Of a stretch of DNA of 64,000 nt, positions 17,928 through 26,717 are shown piece by piece. The notes under the pieces are model-generated. The model worked only from the letters and a program-made list of their open reading frames with translations. It was not told the DNA's origin and did not search any database. The first letter of the stretch is position 1. Each line of letters starts with the position of its first letter. The position numbers were made by a program, and so were the translations under genes. Source of the DNA: Pseudomonas sp. GOM6 (GTDB lineage Bacteria > Pseudomonadota > Gammaproteobacteria > Pseudomonadales > Pseudomonadaceae); assembly GCF_029537485.1 (NCBI RefSeq), contig NZ_JARPUS010000007.1:62001-126000 (forward strand). The letters run 5' to 3'.

Positions 17928-18590
17928 TCAGCGCTTGCGGCACAGTGTCAGGCCGTCGCCCAATGGCAGCAGGCTGAAATCGATGCGGCTGTCGCGCTTG
18001 AGTGCCCGATTGAGCGACTGGATGGCTCGGGTGTCCTGGCTGTCCGGACTCTGCTCCAGCACCCGCCCGCTCCACAGGGTGTTGTCGAACAGAATCAGGC
18101 CGCCCTGACGCGCCAGCACCAGGGCGTGCTCCAGGTACACCGGATAATTGGCCTTGTCGGCGTCGATGAAGATCAGGTCGAAGCTCTCGCCCTGCCCACC
18201 GCGCTCCAGCGCGTTGAGGGTTTCCAGGGCCGGCGCCAGGCGCAGCTCGATGCGCTCGCTGACCCCGGCCTCGTACCAGTAACGCTCAGCGATGACGTTG
18301 TACGCGCCAGGCAGATCGCAGCAGATCAAGCGGCCATCGGCGGGCATGGCCTGGGCCATGCACAGCGCGCTGTAGCCGGTGAAGGTGCCGATTTCGAGAA
18401 TCCTGCGCGCACCACTGATCTGCACCAGCAGGGCCATGAACTGCCCCTGCTCCGGAGCGATCTGCCAGTGCGCCGTGGCCAGCTGGGCGGTTTCCTCGCG
18501 CAAGCGCTTGAGCAGCGGCGACTCGCGCAGCGAAACGTCCAGCAGGTACTGGTACAGCGCGTCGTCGAGAGTGAGCGTGCGATTGGTCAT
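17928..18590 (-). CDS. Class I SAM-dependent O-methyltransferase
   Basis: This 220-residue protein is of the caffeoyl-CoA/catechol O-methyltransferase type. The SAM-binding motif reads RRILEIGTFTGYSALCMAQA, the acidic motif DLIFIDADKANYPVYLEHAL holds the metal-binding Asp residues, and LILFDNTLWSGRV follows. The substrate is unknown. It overlaps the NlpC/P60 gene upstream by four bases (ATGA), so the two are probably co-translated. Confidence 0.92.
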   Translation of the reverse strand: MTNRTLTLDDALYQYLLDVSLRESPLLKRLREETAQLATAHWQIAPEQGQFMALLVQISGARRILEIGTFTGYSALCMAQAMPADGRLICCDLPGAYNVIAERYWYEAGVSERIELRLAPALETLNALERGGQGESFDLIFIDADKANYPVYLEHALVLARQGGLILFDNTLWSGRVLEQSPDSQDTRAIQSLNRALKRDSRIDFSLLPLGDGLTLCRKR

Positions 18591-19102
18591 GGCTGCTGGG
18601 CCAGATGGCTCGGCGCCAGGACCCGCTTGGCTCCCAGGTAGCTCTTCTGCCAATAGGTCTGGCTCAGATAATCCAGACGTACCGTACCGCCACTGGAAGG
18701 GGCATGCACGAAGCGCCCTTCGCCGACATAAATGCCGGCATGACTGACCTGGCCGCCACCACTGGTGGCGAAGAACACCAGGTCGCCGCTTTGCAGCTGA
18801 TCGCGCCCCACGTTGGGCGCACGCAGCTGGATCATCTCGCGGGTCGAGCGCGGCAGGCTGATGCCCGCCGAATTGCGATAGACGTAGCCGATCAGACCGC
18901 TGCAGTCGAAACCGCTGTCCGGCGTGTTGCCGCCATAGCGATAGGGGGTTCCCACCAGCCCGATGGCACTGATCAGCACATCGTTGGCGCTGGCGTCGAC
19001 GATAGGTGGGGGGCTGTAGTCTGGGGCGGAGGGGGGGCTGCTGGCGCAGGCGGTCAACAGCGCGACGAAGGCAAGCAGGGTGAGGCGAGCCGTAGAGTGC
19101 AT
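18587..19102 (-). CDS. NlpC/P60 lipoprotein, peptidoglycan endopeptidase (first of tandem pair)
   Basis: This 171-residue protein has a lipobox LLTAC with the lipidated Cys at 19, a Pro/Ser-rich linker, and an NlpC/P60 domain from about residue 42. The catalytic Cys is residue 67 (SGFDCSGLIGYVY); the two His are in VSHAGIYVG and FVHAPSSGG. Such enzymes cut cross-links or stem peptides in the periplasm. It is about half identical by eye to the gene upstream at 19174, so the pair arose by duplication. Confidence 0.93.
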   Translation of the reverse strand: MHSTARLTLLAFVALLTACASSPPSAPDYSPPPIVDASANDVLISAIGLVGTPYRYGGNTPDSGFDCSGLIGYVYRNSAGISLPRSTREMIQLRAPNVGRDQLQSGDLVFFATSGGGQVSHAGIYVGEGRFVHAPSSGGTVRLDYLSQTYWQKSYLGAKRVLAPSHLAQQP

Positions 19103-19149
19103 GGGCGGGCGTCCTGGCCGGAATGCGCCCTACTCTGCCGGCTCACTGC

Positions 19150-19167
19150 CGCGGGCGCAAGCCCGCG
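19150..19167. repeat. Small palindrome between the two NlpC/P60 genes
   Basis: CGCGGGC and GCCCGCG form a 7-bp stem with a GCAA tetraloop on the + strand. It resembles a short REP core and may reduce read-through from the upstream to the downstream paralog. Confidence 0.55.
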
Positions 19168-19173
19168 ACAAGT

Positions 19174-19773
19174 TCAGCGGGACTGAGTGGTGGCTACGCT
19201 CTGCTCGGGCGCCAGGGCCAGTACGCGTTTGGCTTCCATGTAGCTGCGCTTCCAGTAGCTGTCTTCCAGGCTGTCCACCCGTACACCGCCGCTGCGGCTG
19301 CTGCTGGAGTGAATGAACTGGTCGTCGCCCAGGTAAATGCCGGCGTGGCTGACGCGGCCACGGCCACGGTTGTTGAAGAAGATCACATCGCCCGGCTCAA
19401 GCTCGTCACGCGCCACCAGCGGCGCATCGAGATTGATCATCTCGCGGGTCGAGCGTGGCAGCTGCATGCCCGCCTCTTCCTTGAACAGGTAACCGATGAA
19501 GCCGCTGCAGTCGAAGCCGGTCTTGATCGAGGTGCCGCCGAAACGGTAGCGGGTGCCGACCAGGGACAGGCCTTCGCTGAGGATGCTGTCCGCCAGCTGC
19601 GGCAGCTCGTAAGGCTGGTCGTCGGTCACATCGCTGAAGTCTTCTTCAGGCAGGTACTCGACCGGGGATTGCGGCTCCACCACGCTGACTTGTGGCTGCG
19701 GAGCCTGGCTGGCGCAGGCCGCCAGCAGGACTGTGAGTGCAATGGGCACGAGGGGTGCGAAGCGCTTGAGCAT
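19174..19773 (-). CDS. NlpC/P60 lipoprotein, peptidoglycan endopeptidase (second of tandem pair)
   Basis: This 199-residue protein has the lipobox VLLAAC, then a longer acidic/proline linker than its neighbour (VEPQSPVEYLPEEDFSDV). The NlpC/P60 domain has the catalytic Cys in TGFDCSGFIGYLF and His in RVSHAGIYLG and FIHSSSSRSG. The start is the ATG before LKRFAPLV; a GTG two codons upstream (19779) is also possible, and no strong ribosome site distinguishes them. It lies 71 bases before its paralog with a palindrome between. Confidence 0.92.
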   Translation of the reverse strand: MLKRFAPLVPIALTVLLAACASQAPQPQVSVVEPQSPVEYLPEEDFSDVTDDQPYELPQLADSILSEGLSLVGTRYRFGGTSIKTGFDCSGFIGYLFKEEAGMQLPRSTREMINLDAPLVARDELEPGDVIFFNNRGRGRVSHAGIYLGDDQFIHSSSSRSGGVRVDSLEDSYWKRSYMEAKRVLALAPEQSVATTQSR

Positions 19774-19842
19774 GGGCACGACCGTGTCTAATAGTTATCT
19801 GATGGCGGGGGAATATGCCGTCTGCTTCGATGAATTGCAAAT

Positions 19843-20610
19843 TCAATGCCCAGAAATGTGACCCAATAGTTCCGGCAAAACGTCTGAGGCCCTCGCCAAT
19901 AGTCGGGCGTCAACCCAACGACTTACATCGGTGTGCTGCGGGTTCACTTCGACCGTGAATCCGCCGTTCCTACGGGCTTCGGCCAGGGGCTCTACGATGT
20001 AGGGGAAGCTCGCCGTAGTCCCTACGGCCATGACCACCTCGAAGCCCTGACGCACCTGATCATAAAGCCGACCAATGGCATCTTCCGGCAGCATTTCCTC
20101 GAACAGCACCACCGGTGGGCGCAGCACGCCCCCACATCGAGCACAACGGGGAGGCAGCGGCCTGCTCAGATGCTCCGCCAGTTGCGCATCCGCCGCACCA
20201 CAGGACTGGCAGAACAGCGGCGCCAGCTCGCCATGGATCTCGATCAGCCGCTGCGCCGGGGAGCCGGCCTGGCGGTGATAGCCGTCGATGTTCTGGGTCA
20301 GCACCCAGCACTCAGGCTTGAGGCGTTGCAGCTCGGCGATGGCGAAGTGCCCAGCATTAGGCTGCGCGCCCAGGCAGGCCTCGCCGAGTTGGGCCAGGTA
20401 TTTCCAGCACAGCGCCGGATTGCGCTGCAGCATGGGCCCGGACAGCGCCGCCTCGATCGGTAGTCCCTCGGCAGTCAGGCCGTTGTACAGTCCGCCAAGG
20501 CCGCGGTAGGTCGGCAACCCAGAATCCGCCGACAGCCCGGCGCCGGTGATGATCAGGATGCGTTCGGCACGCTGGATGGCCTGGGCGACGCGGAGAATAT
20601 CGCTCACCAT
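19843..20610 (-). CDS. NAD-dependent protein deacylase of the Sir2 family
   Basis: This 255-residue protein has the sirtuin blocks ITGAGLSADSGLPTYRG, LTQNIDGYHRQAGS, EIHGEL with the catalytic His, and two CxxC pairs (CQSCG and CARCGG) that should bind the structural zinc. AVGTTASFPYIV is the NAD-binding GTS-type segment with Thr in place of Ser. It removes acyl groups from lysines using NAD. It is not the cobalamin enzyme CobB despite the shared gene name in E. coli. It lies just after the Tag-like gene on the same strand. Confidence 0.93.
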   Translation of the reverse strand: MVSDILRVAQAIQRAERILIITGAGLSADSGLPTYRGLGGLYNGLTAEGLPIEAALSGPMLQRNPALCWKYLAQLGEACLGAQPNAGHFAIAELQRLKPECWVLTQNIDGYHRQAGSPAQRLIEIHGELAPLFCQSCGAADAQLAEHLSRPLPPRCARCGGVLRPPVVLFEEMLPEDAIGRLYDQVRQGFEVVMAVGTTASFPYIVEPLAEARRNGGFTVEVNPQHTDVSRWVDARLLARASDVLPELLGHISGH

Positions 20611-20629
20611 GGCGTAGCCTCCTGCTGGC

Positions 20630-21301
20630 TCAATGGTTGACGGTGTAGGCCAGCATCATCGACAGCTGGCAGAGAGGTCGCCCGCTCTGTTCGTGCCAGT
20701 AGTTGAAGGCAGCCTGCACGGCGGCCAGCTCTTTCAGGCTGGTCGGCGCCTTGTCGAGGATCTGCTGGGCCTTGAGCGCGGCGACCATGTCCTCGGTGGC
20801 GATGAAGGTGTCCTTGCCGGCCATGCGCAGCAGGCGCGGCGCCGATTGCCCGCCGAGCTGGCTGCCGTGCTTGGCCAGGTACTTCCACAGCCCGACGATA
20901 TCGCTCACCGGCCAGTCGGCGATCAGCGCGCCAAAGCTGCCCCTCTCCTTCTGCACATCGAGCACGAACTGGGCATTGCGCGGCACGCTTTTGAGCTTGC
21001 CCAGGTGACGGATCAGTCGCGCGTCCTGCATCAGCCGCTCCAGGTGCTCGGCGCCCATCAGCACCACCTTTTCCGGATCAAAACCGAAGAAGGCCTGTTC
21101 GAACGCCGGCCACTTGGCATCGACCAGGCTGTGCTTGAGGCCGGCACGAAAGATGCGCAGCGAGATCAGCGACAGGTAACGGTCATCGCTCAGGTCGAGC
21201 AGCTCCTGCGCGCTCCTCGGCTGCGGCAGGCGCGCTTCCAGGGCTTCGACCGAGCCGAAACGGTTCAGGCAGTATTCGTAAATCCACTGGTAGTCGCGCA
21301 T
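20630..21301 (-). CDS. HhH-GPD family DNA glycosylase, Tag-like
   Basis: This 223-residue protein aligns by eye with the central part of DNA-3-methyladenine glycosylase I: AKWPAFEQAFFGFDPEKV, then DARLIRHLGKLKSVPRNAQF and KERGSFGALIADWP. It lacks the N-terminal zinc-Cys of classical Tag (the protein begins MRDYQWIYEYC), so zinc binding and base specificity may differ. It starts 22 bases after ttcA, making a likely ttcA-tag-like-sir2 transcript. Confidence 0.82.
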   Translation of the reverse strand: MRDYQWIYEYCLNRFGSVEALEARLPQPRSAQELLDLSDDRYLSLISLRIFRAGLKHSLVDAKWPAFEQAFFGFDPEKVVLMGAEHLERLMQDARLIRHLGKLKSVPRNAQFVLDVQKERGSFGALIADWPVSDIVGLWKYLAKHGSQLGGQSAPRLLRMAGKDTFIATEDMVAALKAQQILDKAPTSLKELAAVQAAFNYWHEQSGRPLCQLSMMLAYTVNH

Positions 21302-21323
21302 GTCTCGTCCTTGAAAAGGCGGG

Positions 21324-22151
21324 TCAGAGGCTCATCACGTCAAGGAAACGCGGTGTGGCGCTGTCGTCAATCTTCAGGCTCTGGAAGTCGAACAGGTTGC
21401 GGTCGGCCAGTTGCGACGGCACCACATTCTGCAGTGCGCGGAACATGATCTCGGTGCGGCCCGGGCTCTTGCGCTCCCAGTCGTTGAGCATCTCCTTGAC
21501 CACCTGGCGCTGCAGGTTCTCCTGCGAGCCGCACAGGTTGCACGGGATGATCGGGAACTCCTTCATCACCGAGTAGGCCTCGATGTCCTTCTCCTGGCAG
21601 TAGGCCAGCGGGCGGATCACCACGTTGCGACCATCGTCGGACAGCAGCTTGGGCGGCATGGCCTTCAGCGTGCCGCCGTAGAACATGTTGAGGAAGAAGG
21701 TTTCCAGGATGTCGTCGCGGTGGTGACCGAGGGCCATCTTGGTCGCGCCGATCTCGTCGGCGTAGGTGTACAGGGTGCCGCGACGCAGGCGCGAGCACAG
21801 CGAACAGGTGGTCTTGCCCTCCGGGATCTTCTCCTTCACCACCGAGTAGGTGTCCTTCTCGATGATGTGGTACGGCACGCCGATGGACTCCAGATAGGCG
21901 GGAAGCACGTGCTCGGGGAAACCGGGCTGCTTCTGGTCCATGTTGACCGCGACGATCTCGAACTGGATAGGCGCGACCTTCTGCAGGTACAGCAGGATGT
22001 CCAGCAGGGTGTAGCTGTCCTTGCCGCCGGACAGGCAGACCATCACCTTGTCGCCGTCCTCGATCATGTTGAAGTCGGCAATGGCCTCGCCGACCTGGCG
22101 ACGCAGGCGCTTCTGCAGTTTGTTCTGGTTGACCGAGAGGGTGCTGGGCAT
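21324..22151 (-). CDS. ttcA: tRNA 2-thiocytidine(32) synthetase TtcA
   Basis: This 275-residue enzyme has the ATP-binding PP-loop [15 protein letters not shown], the paired Cys of [13 protein letters not shown] and the later CNLCGSQ, which supply the iron-sulfur cluster used in thiolation of cytidine 32 in tRNA. The ATG at 22151 is chosen over the upstream frame because family members begin M-x-x-L-S-x-x-Q-x-K-L-Q-K-R-L-R. It is divergent from the DnaJ-related gene; the 88 bases between hold both promoters. Confidence 0.95.
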   Translation of the reverse strand: MPSTLSVNQNKLQKRLRRQVGEAIADFNMIEDGDKVMVCLSGGKDSYTLLDILLYLQKVAPIQFEIVAVNMDQKQPGFPEHVLPAYLESIGVPYHIIEKDTYSVVKEKIPEGKTTCSLCSRLRRGTLYTYADEIGATKMALGHHRDDILETFFLNMFYGGTLKAMPPKLLSDDGRNVVIRPLAYCQEKDIEAYSVMKEFPIIPCNLCGSQENLQRQVVKEMLNDWERKSPGRTEIMFRALQNVVPSQLADRNLFDFQSLKIDDSATPRFLDVMSL

Positions 22152-22239
22152 GATGCGGGAAAATCCGGGAGGTGAAGGCGAAAAGCTGGCTATTTTACGC
22201 ACAAAGGCCGGCCACGACAGCCCGTGTTAGGCTCAGCCG

Positions 22240-22833
22240 ATGAACAACGACCTAGACCCTGCACTCGACCTGGCCGAGCAACTTCACCAACTGCTGCGAG
22301 CAGAACCCGCCGGCATCAGCGAATTCCAGCTGATCCAGCAGCTCAAGGCCCGCCATTGCACGCACATTCCCAGCCTGGGCCTGGACGACAAGCTGGTGCT
22401 GTTTCGCACCCATTTCCTGTTGTTCAACGCCCTGTACCGGCTACGCGATCACCTGTGGCATAGCCAGGTCGCGCACCTGGATATCAACCCGCTCTGCGTA
22501 CGCTTGCAACCCTGGCAGCCCGGATGCCAGGGCCTGGCCGAGCATGACCCGCTGCGAGACTACTACCTCGATCTGCAGCAGTTGCGCGACACCAGCGCAG
22601 ACGACGTGGAAAAGCTGCTGGCCAGCTTCTGGACGCGCATGCAGGGCGGTGACGAGAAGCGCGCGGCGCTGGAGTTGTTCGAATTGAACGACGGGCAACC
22701 GCTCAAGCTGGCCACCATCAAGCAACGCTATCGCCAACTGGTGAGCCAGCATCATCCGGATCGGGGCGGCAGTACCAGCCGCCTGCAATCGATCAACCTG
22801 GCGATGGAAATACTTGAGCGTTATTACGGCTGA
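22240..22833 (+). CDS. DnaJ-related protein with C-terminal J-domain
   Basis: This 197-residue protein has a DNAJ-related N-terminal domain (about residues 10-125; DKLVLFRTHFLLFNALYRLR and the LDINPLCVRL stretch) and a short C-terminal J-domain (about 140-197) with the HPD motif in SQHHPDRGGS. The HPD lets it stimulate a DnaK-type ATPase. Client proteins are unknown. The J-domain position at the end, rather than the start, is typical of this family. Confidence 0.9.
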   Translation: MNNDLDPALDLAEQLHQLLRAEPAGISEFQLIQQLKARHCTHIPSLGLDDKLVLFRTHFLLFNALYRLRDHLWHSQVAHLDINPLCVRLQPWQPGCQGLAEHDPLRDYYLDLQQLRDTSADDVEKLLASFWTRMQGGDEKRAALELFELNDGQPLKLATIKQRYRQLVSQHHPDRGGSTSRLQSINLAMEILERYYG

Positions 22834-22998
22834 GCTGTAGAGAGCGATTCACTCTAAAGCCACGACTCACGCGGGCTGCAGCCTTCTCCTATACTGCGGC
22901 ATACGGTCGCACTTAACTCGGCCCGCACCCGGCGACGCTGCTCACGCACACCGGGCGCCACCGCGGGGCGATCGACAATAAAAAGAGGAGGTGTCTGC

Positions 22999-23598
22999 AT
23001 GATCCACCATGTTTGGGGGCTCTTCACCCATCCCGACCAAGAGTGGCAGGAAATCCGTGGCGAGGAAGAAACCATCAGCCACATGTACCTGACCCACGTC
23101 CTGATTCTCGCAGCCATACCGGCCATCTGCGCCTACTTCGGCACTACCGAAGTGGGGTGGCGCATCGGCGACGGCGAGGCGGTCAAACTCACCGCAACCA
23201 GCGCACTACAGATGACGGTCATGTCCTACCTGGCAATGCTTGCCGGCGTAGCCGTGATGGGGGCGTTCATCCACTGGATGGCGCGCACCTATGACTCCAA
23301 CCCGAGCCTGACCCAGTGCGTGGTATTCGCCGCGTACTGCGCCACCCCCCTGTTCGTCGGCGGTGTCGCGGCGCTGTATCCCAGCCTGTGGCTGGGCATG
23401 TTCGTCGGTACGGCAGCAATCTGCTACACGGTCTACCTGCTCTATGCGGGCATTCCGACCTTCATGAACATCCCTTCCGATGAGGGCTTCATGTTCTCCA
23501 GCTCGGTACTGGCCGTTGGCCTGGTCGTGCTGGTGGCAATGATTGCCTGCTCGGTCATCCTCTGGGGCTTCGGTGTAGGGCCTGTCTACACCAACTGA
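22999..23598 (+). CDS. Yip1-family inner membrane protein
   Basis: This 199-residue protein begins MIHHVWGLFTHPDQEWQEIR, the common start of bacterial Yip1-domain proteins, followed by about five hydrophobic helices. A strong AAGAGGAGG ribosome site precedes the ATG, and a TATACT that may serve as -10 lies at 22890-22895. The function of the family in bacteria is not established. Confidence 0.85.
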   Translation: MIHHVWGLFTHPDQEWQEIRGEEETISHMYLTHVLILAAIPAICAYFGTTEVGWRIGDGEAVKLTATSALQMTVMSYLAMLAGVAVMGAFIHWMARTYDSNPSLTQCVVFAAYCATPLFVGGVAALYPSLWLGMFVGTAAICYTVYLLYAGIPTFMNIPSDEGFMFSSSVLAVGLVVLVAMIACSVILWGFGVGPVYTN

Positions 23599-23682
23599 GT
23601 GTTCTCCGGCCTGCCGCCACAGGGAGCCGCCTTCGGGCGGCTTCGTGTTTTATCGGGCGCAGCGGCCCGGCATAATCCGCAC

Positions 23683-24177
23683 ATGCCCGAATTGCTCCAT
23701 GCCCGCGTCGAAGCCTGCTACCAGCTGGCCGAGGACTTTTTCAAACGTACCTTCCCGCGCCCAGAGGTCAGCTTCAAGCTGCGTGGGCAGAAGGCTGGTG
23801 TCGCGCATCTGCAGGAAAACCTGCTGCGCTTCAATCCCAAGCTGTATGCGGAGAACCGCGAGCACTTCCTCAAGCAGACCGTGGCCCACGAAGTCGCCCA
23901 CCTGGTCGCGCACCAGCTGTTCGGCCCACGCATCCAGCCGCATGGCGAGGAGTGGCAGCTGATCATGCGCGGGGTCTACGAGCTGCCACCGGATCGTTGC
24001 CACAGCTACGACGTTGGCGGGCGCAAGGTCACCCGCTACCTTTATCTATGCCAGTGTCCGGACGGTGAGTTCCCCTTCTCCGCCCAACGCCACGGCTTGG
24101 TAAGCAAGGGCCGGCGCTACTTCTGCCGGCGTTGCCGCGCGACGCTGGTGTTTAGCGGCGAGCAGCGGGTGGAATAG
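23683..24177 (+). CDS. sprT: SprT-like zinc metalloprotease
   Basis: This 164-residue protein has the zinc-peptidase motif AHEVAHLVAHQLFG (HExxH), and a C-terminal zinc-ribbon-like region with CQCPDGEF and CRRCRATL. It resembles the SprT/Spartan family, whose eukaryotic members cut DNA-protein cross-links; the bacterial role is not well defined. No Shine-Dalgarno precedes the ATG, and CATAAT lies 6 bases upstream of it, so a leaderless message is possible. It ends just before a REP. Confidence 0.9.
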   Translation: MPELLHARVEACYQLAEDFFKRTFPRPEVSFKLRGQKAGVAHLQENLLRFNPKLYAENREHFLKQTVAHEVAHLVAHQLFGPRIQPHGEEWQLIMRGVYELPPDRCHSYDVGGRKVTRYLYLCQCPDGEFPFSAQRHGLVSKGRRYFCRRCRATLVFSGEQRVE

Positions 24178-24209
24178 GTACCTGCTCCCCCCTATCAGGG
24201 AAACAGGCC

Positions 24210-24268
24210 GTAGCCCGGATGTAATCCGGAAAACCCGCAGCCCCGCTCCCGGATTGCATCCGGGCTAC
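24210..24268. repeat. GTAG-type REP pair between sprT and the CoA transferase gene
   Basis: Arms GTAGCCCGGATGTAATCCGG (24210-24229) and CCGGATTGCATCCGGGCTAC (24249-24268) are complementary in 19 of 20 positions and surround a 19-base spacer. The right arm contains the TAG stop of the minus-strand CoA transferase gene. It can also act as a hairpin between two convergent genes. Confidence 0.85.
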
Positions 24269-25440
24269 CCCAGCGCCTTGCTGGCCTTGAGCACGGCGAT
24301 TTCGTCATCGCCATAACCCAGCTCACGCAGCACCTCATCATTGTGCTCGCCAACCGCAGCCCCGATATGCTGGGGCGACGCCAATCCCTCGGAGAAGCGG
24401 ATCGGGCAGGCCAGCTGGCGTTGCGCTGCCCTGCCCTCGCGCGGCACCTCGGTGACCACGCCACGGGCCTTGAGCTGCGGGTGCTCGACCGCCTCGGACA
24501 GCTTGAGCACCGGTTCGACGCAGGCATCCAGGGCGGCGAAACGCTGCTGCCAGTCGGCCAGGTCGTGCTTCTCGATCTCGATCTCGATCTCGCGCTTGAG
24601 CGCCTTCTGATCCTTGGGCGACAGGCCCAGGGCGGCCAGTTCCGGGCGGCCGATGGCGGCACAGAACTGCTGCATGAACTGCGGCTCCAGGCTGCCCACC
24701 GACAACCAGCGGCCGTCGCGGGTACGGTAGTAGTCATAGAAACTGCCGCCGTTGAGCGCCTGGTTCTCCATGTCCGGCTCCTGGCCGGCGGCGAGGAAGC
24801 CGGCACCGGCCATGGCGTGCAGGCTGAAGGCGCAGTCGGTCATGCTGATGTCGACGTGCTGCCCCAGCCCCGTGCTGTGCCGGGCGATGACCGCGGCAAG
24901 CAGGCCGATCACCCCATGCAGCGAGCCACCGGCGATATCCGCCACCTGCACACCCAGCGGCAGTGGCCCCGTCTCGCGGCGCCCGGTGTAACTGGCCAGG
25001 CCGCTCAGCGCCAGGTAATTGAGGTCGTGTCCGGCGCGGTCCTTGTACGGTCCGGTCTGGCCATAGCCAGTGATGGACACATAGATCAGCCGCGGATTGA
25101 TGGCCTTCAGTGCCTCGTAACCGAGACCGAGCCTGTCCATCACCCCCGGACGGAACTGCTCCAGCACGATGTCGTACTCGGCCACCAGGCGCCGCACCAC
25201 CTCCAGCGCCTCGGGCAGCTTCAGGTCCAGCGCCAGCGAGCGCTTGTTGCGGTTTAGGTAGGCATGACTGGCGGACACGCCGTCGACATGCGGCGGCAGC
25301 ACGCGCACCAGGTCCATGCGCGTCGGCGATTCGATGCGCAGCACCTCGGCACCCATATCGGCCAGCAACAACGAGGCGAACGGCCCCGGCAGCAGGGTGG
25401 AGAAATCCAGGACTTTGAGCGAAGACAGCGGGCCTTTCAT
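24265..25440 (-). CDS. CaiB/BaiF (class III) CoA transferase
   Basis: This 391-residue protein begins PLSSLKVLDFSTLLPGPFA, followed by MGAEVLRIESP and NRNKRSLALDLK, and has the catalytic Asp in RAGHDLNYLALSG. These are features of the family that includes formyl-CoA transferase and alpha-methylacyl-CoA racemase; the overall pattern is nearer the racemase. It probably acts in branched-chain or bile-acid-like fatty acid metabolism, which I cannot confirm. Its last codons run into a REP that supplies the TAG stop. Confidence 0.9.
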   Translation of the reverse strand: MKGPLSSLKVLDFSTLLPGPFASLLLADMGAEVLRIESPTRMDLVRVLPPHVDGVSASHAYLNRNKRSLALDLKLPEALEVVRRLVAEYDIVLEQFRPGVMDRLGLGYEALKAINPRLIYVSITGYGQTGPYKDRAGHDLNYLALSGLASYTGRRETGPLPLGVQVADIAGGSLHGVIGLLAAVIARHSTGLGQHVDISMTDCAFSLHAMAGAGFLAAGQEPDMENQALNGGSFYDYYRTRDGRWLSVGSLEPQFMQQFCAAIGRPELAALGLSPKDQKALKREIEIEIEKHDLADWQQRFAALDACVEPVLKLSEAVEHPQLKARGVVTEVPREGRAAQRQLACPIRFSEGLASPQHIGAAVGEHNDEVLRELGYGDDEIAVLKASKALG

Positions 25441-25634
25441 CGTCAGCTTCCAGTGCAGTGAGTCTCTGGCAGGTTATCCTCGCGCTTCGCACGCACTCAA
25501 TGACCCCTGCGCTCGGCGCCATTGACCCAATCGACCATCAGGCACATGCAACTGTATGGTCCATTTGAAAACCATCTGAGGATTGCGCCGCTCGACCGGC
25601 GGCGTAATCTTGCGGCTCCTGCCTGGAGCCGTCC

Positions 25635-26537
25635 ATGAGACCCGCTGACCTGCTTCGCCTACTGCTGCTCGCCGCCATCTGGGGCGCCAGCTTCCTGTTC
25701 ATGCGCATCGCCGTGCCGGAACTGGGCAGCCTGCCCACCGCCTTCCTGCGCGCCTCACTTGGCGCCCTCGGCCTGCTGGTGTTTCTCCTGGTGCTGCGCC
25801 CGGTCTGGCAATTCCACGGCAAGTTCAGGGCCTGCCTGCTGCTGGGCGTGATCAACGCCGGTCTGCCGTCGGTGATGTACTGCCTGGCCGCTCTTGTGCT
25901 GCCGGCCGGCTACTCGTCGATCTTCAACGCCACCACGCCACTGATGGGCGTACTGATCGGCGCGCTGTTCTTCAGCGAAAAAATGACCACCAGCAAAGCC
26001 GCCGGCGTGGCCATCGGCCTGTTCGGCGTGGCCGTGCTGACCCGCACCGGCCCGGTCGCCTTCGACCTGCCCCTGCTGCTTGGCGCGGCCGCCTGTCTGG
26101 TAGCCACCACCTGCTACGGCTTCGCGGGCTTCCTCACCCGCAACTGGATCGGCCCACTGGGCCTGGACAACCGCTTGGTGGCCTTTGCCAGCCTGCTCGG
26201 TGCCAGCCTGTTCCAGCTGCCATTGTTCGCCGGCAGCCTGGCCTGGCAGCCGCCGGCCAATTGGGGCGGGCCGGCACTCTGGTTATCGCTGGCCGGCCTC
26301 GGCCTGGTCTGCACTGCCTTCGCCTACGTCCTGTACTTCCGCTTGCTGGCCGACATTGGTCCGATCAAGGCCAGCACCACCACCTTCCTGATACCGCCGT
26401 TCGGCGTACTCTGGGGCGCCCTGCTGCTCGGCGAACCGCTGTCCTGGGACTATCTGCCGGGCTGCGCACTGATCGGCGTGGCGCTGTGGCTGGTGGTGCG
26501 ACAGCCGCGAACGCTCGTCAGCCGGCATACCGCCTGA
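25635..26537 (+). CDS. EamA/DMT-family exporter
   Basis: This 300-residue protein has ten hydrophobic helices arranged as two EamA repeats (about residues 5-140 and 150-290). WGASFLFMRIAVPELGS at the N-terminus and STTTFLIPPFGVLWGALLLGE near the C-terminus are typical. Substrates of such carriers include amino acids and metabolites; nothing here identifies it. It is divergent from the CoA transferase gene, with 194 bases in between. Confidence 0.92.
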   Translation: MRPADLLRLLLLAAIWGASFLFMRIAVPELGSLPTAFLRASLGALGLLVFLLVLRPVWQFHGKFRACLLLGVINAGLPSVMYCLAALVLPAGYSSIFNATTPLMGVLIGALFFSEKMTTSKAAGVAIGLFGVAVLTRTGPVAFDLPLLLGAAACLVATTCYGFAGFLTRNWIGPLGLDNRLVAFASLLGASLFQLPLFAGSLAWQPPANWGGPALWLSLAGLGLVCTAFAYVLYFRLLADIGPIKASTTTFLIPPFGVLWGALLLGEPLSWDYLPGCALIGVALWLVVRQPRTLVSRHTA

Positions 26538-26717
26538 GGTGCAATCCAAACCCTTTAAATGCAATATTTTTGATTGAAAGAGGCAAAATTATTAGTTTGT
26601 CTTGATCAAGAGCGATCTTCACACTTCGCCAGCCCGTTAAATGCCCCAATAAGAGGCATTTTACAGGCCGGATGCGCGCTTTTCGTGCAGCAGCCGAACC
26701 CGCGCAATGTTTGGTCG
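26538..26717 (+). promoter_or_regulatory. A/T-rich leader with a hairpin before the HPP-CBS gene
   Basis: This 180-base region is much more A/T-rich than its neighbours, with runs such as ATTTTTGATTG and AAAATTATTAG. It contains a perfect palindrome CTTGATCAAG (26601-26610) and a hairpin of AAATGCC and GGCATTT (26639-26645, 26655-26661) followed by TAC. It probably carries the promoter and regulatory sites of the next gene. Confidence 0.45.

Noticed and set aside
19843-20610. The sirtuin as the cobalamin CobB
   Set aside because: The E. coli sirtuin shares the gene name, but this protein has sirtuin motifs and lies outside the cob operon; the cobyrinate a,c-diamide synthase is at 13498-14790.
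26601-26610. CTTGATCAAG as an Anr/FNR box
   Set aside because: The Anr consensus needs TTGAT and ATCAA separated by four bases. Here the half-sites overlap directly and the following bases do not supply a second half-site at the right distance.
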